Shown here: piece by piece, positions 1 to 5,064 of the stretch
How the letters are laid out: each line of letters begins with the position of its first letter
Numbering within the stretch: the stretch's first letter is position 1
Assembly (NCBI GenBank): GCA_013203265.1
Contig: JABMQK010000161.1
Span: 1-5,064 of the forward strand
Length of the DNA stretch: 5,064 nucleotides
DNA from: a bacterium
Lineage (GTDB): Bacteria; Omnitrophota; Gorgyraeia; Velamenicoccales; JABMQK01
Direction: 5' to 3'
The notes under the pieces: generated by a model
The model's input: only the letters and a program-made list of their open reading frames with translations
Databases searched by the model: none
Told to the model about the DNA's origin: nothing
Position numbers and translations under genes: made by a program

Positions 1-980
1 GGAACAACAGCCTTCATTTCTTTACTTTGGAACTTACCGAAATCCCTCTTTATTTTAACAATTTCATTAATACGTTCTGTCACAATACTCTCTGTCTCTC
101 CTAGCTTTTTCTTTATTGCACTGCGCTCCTGCTCTAAATTATCCAATTTTCTGTAAAGGGTCGCTTTAGTATTCTCTAAATCTTTAATTCGAGAACGCAT
201 CTGGATATTGTCTTCTCTTAATCCATCTAACTGTCTTAACATTGCCTCCTTATCATTCTTCTCCCTTACTAAATCTTCGGATAATGAATTCGCCAATCTT
301 TCATTATATGTAGCACGCCTCTCTAAATCTTCTTTTAGCTGAGTGACACTCTTTAGTTCCATTTCAAATGAATTTTTTTCTCTAAATATCTCATCTGCTC
401 TATAGGTTACCTCTTTTAACTGTGACTTAATATTCTCTAATTCAAGTTCAGCGGCGGCTTTCTGTCTTAATACCTCTGCCCAAAAGGCCTGTTGTGAAGA
501 AGTAGGAGAATATATAGAAGGAGCAACGACTTCTTCTCCTGTTTCTTTCCCTTCCTTCTTTCCTTCTTCTATTATTATTTTCTCTTTTTCTTCTTCTCTC
601 TTAACTTTCTCTTCTTCTAGCTCTCTCTTGAGTTCACGCTTATCTCCTATGAGGCTTTGAATCTTATCAATTAAACTATCCCTCTCACTAGAAGTCAACT
701 CTAGTCTTTCTTTTATCCTCGCAATTTCCTGCTGGAGGCCTTTTCCTTTTGACTCGACTTCTTCTAACTGGCTGGTAAGGGCTCTATTTTTCCCTACGGC
801 TTTGGAGAAATCTTTGGTAAGCTTATCATATTCTTTATTTGATTGAGCTAACTCTCGCTCAATAACTTCTTTACGTGCCTGAATTTTACCATTGATAATA
901 TTTAATTGGAAGGCGATAAGTAAACTTATAGCTGCTAAGACTCCTAGTCCGATAACTAAAAGTTTAATTTTCTTATCCAT
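1..980 (-). CDS. Membrane-anchored coiled-coil protein, C-terminus cut by the window edge
   Basis: The reading frame is open from the ATG at 980 to the left edge: 326 complete codons plus two bases, with no stop. Residues 2-5 are mostly basic (DKKIK) and are followed by one hydrophobic segment at about 6-26 (LLVIGLGVLAAISLLIAF). This predicts an N-terminal membrane anchor with the rest outside the cytoplasm. Residues about 27-148 and 169-318 are rich in Glu, Lys, Arg, Gln and Leu with heptad-like spacing, so two long coiled coils are likely. They are separated by a Pro/Ser/Thr linker at about 149-168 (EEVVAPSIYSPTSSQQAF). No catalytic motif is visible. Such proteins are often mis-annotated as Smc-like because of the coil alone; there is no Walker motif here. 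The start is supported by an AAGGGGG Shine-Dalgarno four bases upstream. The gene follows a 310-base gap with its own candidate promoter, so it is probably not part of the glycosidase operon. The role is unknown; a cell-envelope scaffold is an inference. Confidence 0.88.
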   Translation of the reverse strand, partial: MDKKIKLLVIGLGVLAAISLLIAFQLNIINGKIQARKEVIERELAQSNKEYDKLTKDFSKAVGKNRALTSQLEEVESKGKGLQQEIARIKERLELTSSERDSLIDKIQSLIGDKRELKRELEEEKVKREEEKEKIIIEEGKKEGKETGEEVVAPSIYSPTSSQQAFWAEVLRQKAAAELELENIKSQLKEVTYRADEIFREKNSFEMELKSVTQLKEDLERRATYNERLANSLSEDLVREKNDKEAMLRQLDGLREDNIQMRSRIKDLENTKATLYRKLDNLEQERSAIKKKLGETESIVTERINEIVKIKRDFGKFQSKEMKAVV

Positions 981-984
981 TCAA

Positions 985-993
985 CCCCCTTTT
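985..993 (-). promoter_or_regulatory. Ribosome-binding site of the coiled-coil gene, embedded in a repeat
   Basis: On the minus strand AAAAGGGGG lies four bases before the ATG at 980. It fixes the start of the coiled-coil gene. Its left half is the end of the 12-mer GCTCATTAAAAG, whose reverse complement recurs at 1082-1093 inside the large hairpin, so the site could be paired and hidden in the leader RNA. Confidence 0.6.
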
Positions 994-1093
994 AATGAGC
1001 ACACGGCTTATGGAACGAATAAAGTGAGTAAACATAAGTCGCTGTCCGAATTAAACCCCCCACCACTTTTTATTAGATATCGCTCATTAAAAG
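989..1093 (-). promoter_or_regulatory. Long-range inverted repeat that could mask the ribosome-binding site
   Basis: CTTTTAATGAGC at 989-1000 and GCTCATTAAAAG at 1082-1093 are perfect 12-base inverse complements on the plus strand. Beyond them, both copies run into a G-tract on the minus or plus strand respectively, so a further four G-C pairs can form around a four-base bulge. In the minus-strand RNA this pairing would cover the first part of the AAAAGGGGG ribosome-binding site. It competes with the big hairpin for bases 1089-1093. A two-state leader is one reading; the other is that these are fragments of the same mobile repeat. Confidence 0.4.
1005..1040. repeat. Small inverted repeat in the leader
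   Basis: GGCTTATG at 1005-1012 and CATAAGTC at 1033-1040 form an 8-base stem with one G-T pair and a 20-base loop. It lies between the large palindrome and the start of the coiled-coil gene, so it adds a third stem to the leader. It is short enough to be chance. Confidence 0.3.
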
Positions 1094-1115
1094 TGGTGGG
1101 GGGTCAAATTCGGAC
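1044..1115. repeat. Large palindrome, 27-base arms, REP or MITE-like
   Basis: Arms at 1044-1070 and 1089-1115 are inverse complements over 27 bases with two adjacent mismatches, around an 18-base loop (1071-1088). Each arm contains a GTCCGAATT end, a C/G run and CACCACTTTT. No T-run follows on either strand, so it is a poor intrinsic terminator. The sequence resembles palindromic repeats spread by IS200/IS605-type or RAYT transposases, but no transposase is present in the window, so that family link is inference. A motif related to the GTCC end occurs a third time at 1150-1163. Confidence 0.75.
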
Positions 1116-1153
1116 ATACAATTTACATTCATTTCATTCTGTAAATTGTGTCC
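1112..1153. repeat. Second hairpin sharing the GGAC end of the large palindrome
   Basis: ACAATTTAC (1118-1126) and GTAAATTGT (1141-1149) form a perfect 9-base stem with a 14-base loop. GGAC (1112-1115) and GTCC (1150-1153) extend it to 13 pairs across a two-base bulge. Because 1112-1115 also closes the large palindrome, the two stems cannot both be fully formed. The right side continues into GTCCTCATCTGACC (1150-1163), which matches the inverse of 1102-1115 at 11 of 14 positions. Confidence 0.6.
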
Positions 1154-1173
1154 TCATCTGACCTTTAAACTTC

Positions 1174-1202
1174 AAAATAGCATAATATATATATGAGTTC
1201 AA
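1174..1202 (-). promoter_or_regulatory. Candidate promoter for the coiled-coil gene
   Basis: On the minus strand TTGAAC (1202-1197) is followed by a 17-base spacer and TATTTT (1179-1174). A TGC directly before the -10 box gives an extended -10. Each hexamer matches the sigma-70 consensus at four of six positions with ideal spacing. Transcription would start near 1167 and give a leader of about 187 bases containing all the palindromes. The region is AT-rich, so chance matches are possible. Confidence 0.45.
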
Positions 1203-1203
1203 G

Positions 1204-1245
1204 AAAAAAACCAAAAAAAATTAAAAAGTATTATTTTTTTATCTT
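1204..1245 (-). terminator. T-rich tract after the ROK gene, possible weak terminator
   Basis: Read on the minus strand, an A-run (about 1240-1234) can pair with the T-run at about 1220-1213 in an all A-U stem, followed by GG and another T-run. It begins about 50 bases after the ROK stop codon. There is no GC-rich stem, so termination here is only a possibility. It lies between the ROK gene and the candidate promoter at 1174-1202, which is where a terminator would be expected. Confidence 0.25.
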
Positions 1246-1290
1246 GCTTAATCCGCTATTTATCTTATTGCTATTGCTTATGTTACTGAT

Positions 1291-2526
1291 TTATTCCTTA
1301 ATACCAGCGAATACTTCACGCACAACAAAATTAGCTGCTCCTAAAGCTACAGCATTTTCCCCTAATCGTGAAGGGATAATTTTGACTGCGCTACTAGCTT
1401 CATTAAAAGACCACTCACAAACAGTGCGTTTTATCTCCTCAATAAAAGGTATTCCTGCTTCTTCTAGACCTCCACCTATAATAACTACCTGGGGATTAAA
1501 AAAATTGATTAAAAAGGCAACTTTAATACCCAGGCGTCTTGCTGCATTTTTTATTATTTCTAAGGCCAAAGGATCGTCTAGGCGTACTGCCTCGAATATA
1601 TTCCTTAAATTTAAATTATCCAAAGAACCACTACAAAGTTCCCAAATTTTAGAACTTTTATTTGACGGCATTTTCTCTCGCGCGGCATCCAACATGCCCA
1701 TATCGATTTCCCAACGTTTTAAAAAGCATGGTTGGCCAGCTTCACAACTAAAACCCCGTTGTTCCTTCGGATTACATATAGACATTTCTCCTGCGCAACC
1801 ACTAGCGCCTCGATATATCTGACCATTAATCATAATCCCACATCCTACCCCGGAAAACATATATAAAAGATCTTTTACTTCCAAATCTCGACTCAACCAC
1901 TGCTCACCAAAACATGCCATCGTAGCATCATTATCAACACAAACGGGATAGTTAAATTCTTTTTCTATAATATCTTTCAAAGATAGAGGAATGAGTGAAT
2001 AGGTATTTTCGGTTTTATCTACCTTTTCAGGCCAACGCACAGTCTCCCTATTGCTATCAACTATACCTGCTATGGCTACCCCTATTCCCTTAATCTTATC
2101 CTTATGCTCTGTGGCCTGCGCCAATAAATCTTTTATGAGTTTTAATATTGAATCTACTATAGCGTCTGCTTTGTTCTGTGGCTTATCTCTTTTAATTCTA
2201 AAAATTAACCTACCCCTCATATCCACTAATACCGCGATAATACTTGAAAGATTAAACCCAATACCAATAGCGCATCCAGAATCATTATTTAAATCTAATA
2301 AAACAGGCCTTCTCCCCCCTCTGGAAACATCCAATTCCTTTTCGAATATTAATTTTTGATGCAAGAACTCTTCTACATAATTTGAGACGGTGACTACATT
2401 TACTCCTATAAAGCTAGAAATTTCTGTCTTCGAAATTGGCCCGGACCGCCTAATAGTATCCAAAATAGAAAGGTTCTTTTTAGACCTATCAGACAGGACT
2501 TCTAATTTAAACCCTAAATCTCGCAT
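1291..2526 (-). CDS. ROK-family transcriptional regulator (NagC/XylR type)
   Basis: Using the ATG at 2526 the protein has 411 residues, normal for ROK repressors. A GTG at 2538 would add four; residue numbers here use that longer form. The ATG is preferred because AGGTGGG sits seven bases before it, while the GTG has only a GGAG three bases away. Residues 20-64 form a winged helix-turn-helix (ISKTEISSFIGVNVVTVSNY), followed by the SRGGRRP linker (72-78) seen in this family. The ROK fold follows: GIGVAIAGIVD (151-161), VDNDATMACFGEQW (201-214) with the aspartate used as base in ROK kinases, GVGCGIMINGQIYRG (230-244) and FNPQVVIIGGG (347-357). The phosphate-binding DxGxT is replaced by GIGFNLSSI (92-100), so kinase activity is unlikely. 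The usual zinc-site GH and CxCGxxGC motifs are altered. It lies 61 bases after the GH116 gene on the same strand and probably controls that operon in response to a sugar. Confidence 0.9.
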   Translation of the reverse strand: MRDLGFKLEVLSDRSKKNLSILDTIRRSGPISKTEISSFIGVNVVTVSNYVEEFLHQKLIFEKELDVSRGGRRPVLLDLNNDSGCAIGIGFNLSSIIAVLVDMRGRLIFRIKRDKPQNKADAIVDSILKLIKDLLAQATEHKDKIKGIGVAIAGIVDSNRETVRWPEKVDKTENTYSLIPLSLKDIIEKEFNYPVCVDNDATMACFGEQWLSRDLEVKDLLYMFSGVGCGIMINGQIYRGASGCAGEMSICNPKEQRGFSCEAGQPCFLKRWEIDMGMLDAAREKMPSNKSSKIWELCSGSLDNLNLRNIFEAVRLDDPLALEIIKNAARRLGIKVAFLINFFNPQVVIIGGGLEEAGIPFIEEIKRTVCEWSFNEASSAVKIIPSRLGENAVALGAANFVVREVFAGIKE

Positions 2527-2533
2527 CTTAATA

Positions 2534-2540
2534 CCCACCT
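2534..2540 (-). promoter_or_regulatory. Ribosome-binding site that decides the ROK start
   Basis: AGGTGGG on the minus strand lies seven bases before the ATG at 2526. It overlaps the alternative GTG start at 2538, whose own upstream GGAG is too close. This favours the ATG. Confidence 0.55.
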
Positions 2541-2542
2541 TC

Positions 2543-2567
2543 TCCGTGGCTTTGAACAGTCCGTGGC
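2543..2567. repeat. Two direct copies of TCCGTGGC before the ROK gene
   Basis: TCCGTGGC occurs at 2543-2550 and again at 2560-2567, a 17-base period, in the 61-base gap between the GH116 and ROK genes. The copies are GC-rich against a very AT-rich background. They could be half-sites of a regulator or a small duplication. Confidence 0.4.
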
Positions 2568-2573
2568 AATTTC

Positions 2574-2592
2574 TTTAATTTATTAATTTAAA
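2574..2592. promoter_or_regulatory. AT-only near-palindrome, possible ROK operator
   Basis: A 19-base segment made only of A and T has 9-base arms that are inverse complements except at one position, centred on 2583. It overlaps the GH116 stop codon and lies about 50 bases before the ROK start. Operators of the ROK repressors Mlc and NagC are AT-rich palindromes with T-rich and A-rich arms, which is why this is listed. AT-rich palindromes arise easily by chance. Confidence 0.25.
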
Positions 2593-4771
2593 TGGAACTA
2601 ACCTTTTTTTCTTGTTCTTTAAATTTACTTAAAAAGTTATCTACTTCTTTATTTTTCTTTGCCAGGGCAAATAGCATTGACCAAATACATAAATTACGCA
2701 TATAGTGGTCGCCAAATATATATTCGCCTGTAGAACTAGAAAAAATATCCGGCTGGTTCCAAACATTCTTTTCGTTCTCAGAGATATTTGACCATATTCG
2801 CCTGCCTATCTCATCTGCTTCTTTTTCAAAACCTTCATATATGGCCAAACTCAAAAAGCTGTAATTTACTCCTATCCAGACGTTTGCAGAATGTAGACAG
2901 CTATTATCTCTCTCTCCATTAGAAAGCATGGAAGTAGTAATCCCATAAGGGGAATCTTTTGCGTTTAATTCTAATATTGTCTTAATAGCCCTCTTTACCT
3001 TTATCTTGGATACTATGTAACCCAAATCCAATAGGTGCGCATACCACTGCCCTGCAAGCTGTCCGATAGTACAAGACAGACTAATCTTAGGTAAACCTTT
3101 AGAACTTCTATTGTTTCTATTATTATACTCTATAAAATATGTTTTATGCCACAACTTTTTTTCAAAATTTCTTCTGCCCTTCTTAAAATATTCTTCTGCA
3201 ACCTTCTGAGTATCTTTATCTTCCATAATCTGACTTATTTTTATCAGAGCGAGTAAGGCCGCTAAAAATATACTAGAGGTATAAGAACTCGCTCCATAAC
3301 AATCCCAAAGATCAAACGTATGATCTGCCCCTTCATTATCCGGCAAGCCGTCTTTATTTTTATCTGTATCTGTCAACCAATAAAATGCCTTCTTTATAAA
3401 AGGATAAAGCCTCTTTAGAAAATCCGAATTCTTTGTCCAAAGATAATCTCTATAAGACATCAAAATAAATTTAGAATTTAAATCTTTCCAATATAGACGA
3501 TTGGTACTAATACTAGGCAAATCTAGGCGCATTCTTCCTAAATCATGCATTATATATCCGTTAGCACGCTGCGCTTCTGCAAACTGTATCAATTCTTTCA
3601 TCTCTAATTGAGGAAAAAGTAAAGCTAAAGCTAATGAGGAATAGAAACGGACATCCATAGTGCCTGCAAGAGGACAGACCTGCGGAGACTCAAGAAAGGC
3701 AAATTTCATCCTCCTCGTCCAAAGAGTAGAAGAAAAGAATATATACAAATTATTCAGAAGTGCATCTTTTAACCATTCAGGTAGTTTTAATTTTTTAAGC
3801 TGATCTACAAACATAGTTGTCTTTTCATAAAGTTCTCCCTTATTGTTAAAAACATAGCGCGCTGTTTCCCTAGAGTTTTTAAAATAATTACTATAAATAT
3901 GCCCGTCTAAGCAAAGAGGAAAATTCCAACTTAAAATAACTGGTATTTTTATTTTTGATTTTGGTTTCAATCTAAATTTTACACAAAGCGCTCCTCCTAA
4001 TTCTACGCTTTCAGAATTTACTGGTATTTCTGAATTGATATTCGGAAGTTCTCCGTCCCTCGAAAATAATTTAAATGCTTCCAGATTAATTTCCTCTTTA
4101 TTAAAAATAAAAGGCCTAGACGCTAAATCATATTCGCCTAAATAACTAATCGTGTATTTCTTTGATTTCAAAACAGCGATACTCATGTTCCCCTGGGCCA
4201 AGTCTAGCGGCGAATGCCTCTTTAAAAGCATATTAAGAGAAATCATATTGGGCTCTTCTATAATTTGGTTGAATCTACCCACGCACCATTCACCAATTAT
4301 ATTCCTAACATTAATAAACAAGGCTGCATCAACATAACGACTGGAAGGATTACTTATTTTAAATTGAAATACTGCTGTAGGTAAACATGAGTTCTTTTCT
4401 TCCCCGGGTATAAAAGGAGAATGTGCTTCTAAAGAAATCTTTAACGGTATTTCTTTATCTTGATAATCTAGGTGAGCAAAAGGAAATTCACCTTTATATT
4501 TAATCTCTTCTACTGTGGGGTAATCAGAAATTTTTACAGTCTGGAGTAACTTTGATATCTTTTTCTTGCTGTCTTTATAATAAATACCAAAATGATACCC
4601 TAAAACTCCAACCGTCTCGTTTTCCGAAGAATTAGTAAAAGGCTTATTTAAATTATTAAGGAAGGTAAAATTATCTAAAACACCTGAAGGCATTATATCT
4701 AATTTGCCTGCTCCGATACCTCCGAGAGTCACGCCGGACTTTACAAATTGTGTAGAATTAAATCTTGCCAT
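2588..4771 (-). CDS. GH116 family glycoside hydrolase (GBA2-like, DUF608 catalytic domain)
   Basis: The 727-residue protein is complete. The N-terminal beta-sandwich (about 12-300) opens with GVTLGGIGAGKLDIMPSG, the typical GH116 entry motif. The (alpha/alpha)6 catalytic domain spans about 325-705. By analogy with TxGH116 (E441, D593) and human GBA2 (E527, D677), the nucleophile is E361 (FAFLESPQ) and the acid/base is D487 (DHTFDLWDCYG). Sugar-contact equivalents are D373 (MDVRFYSS), H409 (IMHDLG), T485, E683 and R692; the nine-residue E683-R692 spacing matches TxGH116. AGQWYA (573-578) and ANVWIGVNYSFLSLA (629-643) are further family blocks. It has no signal peptide, so it probably acts in the cytoplasm on imported oligosaccharides or glycosides. 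It is somewhat shorter than TxGH116. Family members cleave beta-glucosides, beta-xylosides or beta-N-acetylglucosaminides; the substrate cannot be told from sequence alone. The ATG at 4771 is two bases after the preceding stop and has only a weak Shine-Dalgarno, suggesting translational coupling. Confidence 0.9.
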   Translation of the reverse strand: MARFNSTQFVKSGVTLGGIGAGKLDIMPSGVLDNFTFLNNLNKPFTNSSENETVGVLGYHFGIYYKDSKKKISKLLQTVKISDYPTVEEIKYKGEFPFAHLDYQDKEIPLKISLEAHSPFIPGEEKNSCLPTAVFQFKISNPSSRYVDAALFINVRNIIGEWCVGRFNQIIEEPNMISLNMLLKRHSPLDLAQGNMSIAVLKSKKYTISYLGEYDLASRPFIFNKEEINLEAFKLFSRDGELPNINSEIPVNSESVELGGALCVKFRLKPKSKIKIPVILSWNFPLCLDGHIYSNYFKNSRETARYVFNNKGELYEKTTMFVDQLKKLKLPEWLKDALLNNLYIFFSSTLWTRRMKFAFLESPQVCPLAGTMDVRFYSSLALALLFPQLEMKELIQFAEAQRANGYIMHDLGRMRLDLPSISTNRLYWKDLNSKFILMSYRDYLWTKNSDFLKRLYPFIKKAFYWLTDTDKNKDGLPDNEGADHTFDLWDCYGASSYTSSIFLAALLALIKISQIMEDKDTQKVAEEYFKKGRRNFEKKLWHKTYFIEYNNRNNRSSKGLPKISLSCTIGQLAGQWYAHLLDLGYIVSKIKVKRAIKTILELNAKDSPYGITTSMLSNGERDNSCLHSANVWIGVNYSFLSLAIYEGFEKEADEIGRRIWSNISENEKNVWNQPDIFSSSTGEYIFGDHYMRNLCIWSMLFALAKKNKEVDNFLSKFKEQEKKVSSI

Positions 4772-4773
4772 CT

Positions 4774-5064
4774 TTATTCTTTATTGCTCTCTGCATATAC
4801 ATCCGCCATCTCTATCGTTCCATCAACAACTCCAGATGACCCTACTAAAACCACATTTACTACCTTTGTGCCTAAATCCTGATAGCTAGTTTCAAATTGA
4901 TATTCATTAAAAGGGTTTTGATTACTGCCTAATTGTCCCGACCAGAGATAAGTGAAATCTTCCTGTAAACAACCGGTATCTGTAAAATATGAATTGGTTT
5001 GGAATTTAATCGTTTCATCTAAATAATCTTTCCCCGCCCTTGCAAATAGCTCTAAATATAAATA
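4774..5064 (-). CDS. C-terminal fragment, beta-rich, possible carbohydrate-binding or jelly-roll domain
   Basis: A minus-strand frame is open from the right edge for 96 codons and ends in TAA at 4776-4774. The N-terminus lies outside the window. The fragment contains YLYLELFARAGKDYLDE near the edge, then a Tyr/Phe/Asn/Gln-rich stretch (FTYLWSGQLGSNQNPFNEY), and ends with KVVNVVLVGSSGVVDGT followed by IEMADVYAESNKE. The last part has the alternating pattern of beta-strands and resembles the closing strands of jelly-roll carbohydrate-binding modules, where a hydrophobic strand is followed by a D-V-Y strand. That resemblance is inference; no family was recognised with confidence. It precedes the GH116 gene by two bases, so the two are almost certainly co-transcribed and probably act on the same glycan. 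It may be the end of a larger glycosidase or glycan-binding protein. Confidence 0.75.
   Translation of the reverse strand, partial: YLYLELFARAGKDYLDETIKFQTNSYFTDTGCLQEDFTYLWSGQLGSNQNPFNEYQFETSYQDLGTKVVNVVLVGSSGVVDGTIEMADVYAESNKE

Larger units (their letters stand above)
981..1290. other. Non-coding spacer between the ROK and coiled-coil genes
   Basis: These 310 bases contain no supported gene. In minus-strand order they hold the T-rich tract after ROK, the candidate promoter at 1202-1174, the two overlapping hairpins, the small CTTATG/CATAAG stem, and the ribosome-binding site of the coiled-coil gene. Open frames across the region on either strand are short or run antisense into real genes. 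Confidence 0.7.

Noticed and set aside
535..620. Pyrimidine-rich low-complexity tract on the plus strand
   Set aside because: It simply encodes the Lys/Glu-rich coiled coil on the minus strand (residues about 120-148), and the frame stays open across it.
1044..1115. Large palindrome as a rho-independent terminator
   Set aside because: The stem is strong, but no T-run follows it on either strand, and it lies well over 150 bases from the ROK stop and downstream of a candidate promoter.
1073..1117. Minus-strand leader peptide of 14 codons starting ATGTCCGAA
   Set aside because: It lies wholly within the palindrome and loop, has no ribosome-binding site, and contains no run of a regulatory amino acid beyond three prolines that come from the C-run.
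892..1161. Plus-strand open frame of 89 codons across the palindrome cluster
   Set aside because: It begins antisense to the coiled-coil gene and reads through inverted repeats. It has no ribosome-binding site and low-complexity content.
1184..1194. TA-rich run (ATATATATAT) as a simple-sequence repeat
   Set aside because: It is only about five units long and falls in the spacer of the candidate promoter in an AT-rich background.
1193..1822. Plus-strand open frame of 209 codons
   Set aside because: It is antisense to the C-terminal half of the ROK gene, which has clear family motifs. Its predicted protein shows no recognisable domain, and it begins in an A/T-rich spacer without a ribosome-binding site.
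2051..2578. Two plus-strand open frames (2051-2359 and 2390-2578)
   Set aside because: Both are antisense to the ROK gene and have no independent support.
4152..4889. Two plus-strand open frames (4152-4337 and 4704-4889)
   Set aside because: They are antisense to the GH116 gene and the upstream fragment, both of which are supported by protein features.

Overview
All four genes that can be supported lie on the minus strand, so the window reads from right to left. The DNA is AT-rich. The combination of a GH116 glycosidase, a ROK regulator and a membrane-anchored Lys/Glu-rich coiled-coil protein would suit an uncultured anaerobic bacterium such as a member of Candidatus Omnitrophota. That placement is a guess from protein style, because no marker gene is present.

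Right part (5064 down to 2526): a short carbohydrate-use operon. It begins with the C-terminal 96 codons of a gene cut by the window edge (4774-5064), whose beta-rich tail looks like a jelly-roll domain. Two bases later starts a complete 727-residue GH116 glycoside hydrolase (2588-4771; relatives are GBA2 and TxGH116). Its predicted nucleophile, acid/base and sugar-binding residues can all be located. After 61 bases comes a ROK-family transcriptional regulator (1291-2526), with an N-terminal helix-turn-helix and a sugar-kinase-like domain whose ATP-binding and classic zinc motifs are degraded. The simplest model is that the hydrolase releases a sugar in the cytoplasm and the ROK protein senses that sugar, or a product of it, and controls the operon. 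An AT-only near-palindrome sits just before the ROK gene.

Middle (981-1290): 310 non-coding bases. They hold a T-rich tract after the ROK stop, a good candidate promoter (1174-1202), and then a leader of about 187 bases packed with inverted repeats. The largest has 27-base arms (1044-1115). A second hairpin shares its GGAC end. A 12-base segment in the big hairpin is complementary to the region containing the ribosome-binding site of the next gene. This is the least explained part of the window.

Left part (980 down to 1): the first 326 codons of a gene that runs off the window. It encodes a protein with one N-terminal membrane segment followed by two long coiled coils, and probably forms a transcription unit separate from the glycosidase operon.

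No RNA genes, CRISPR arrays, transposase genes or complete insertion sequences were seen.
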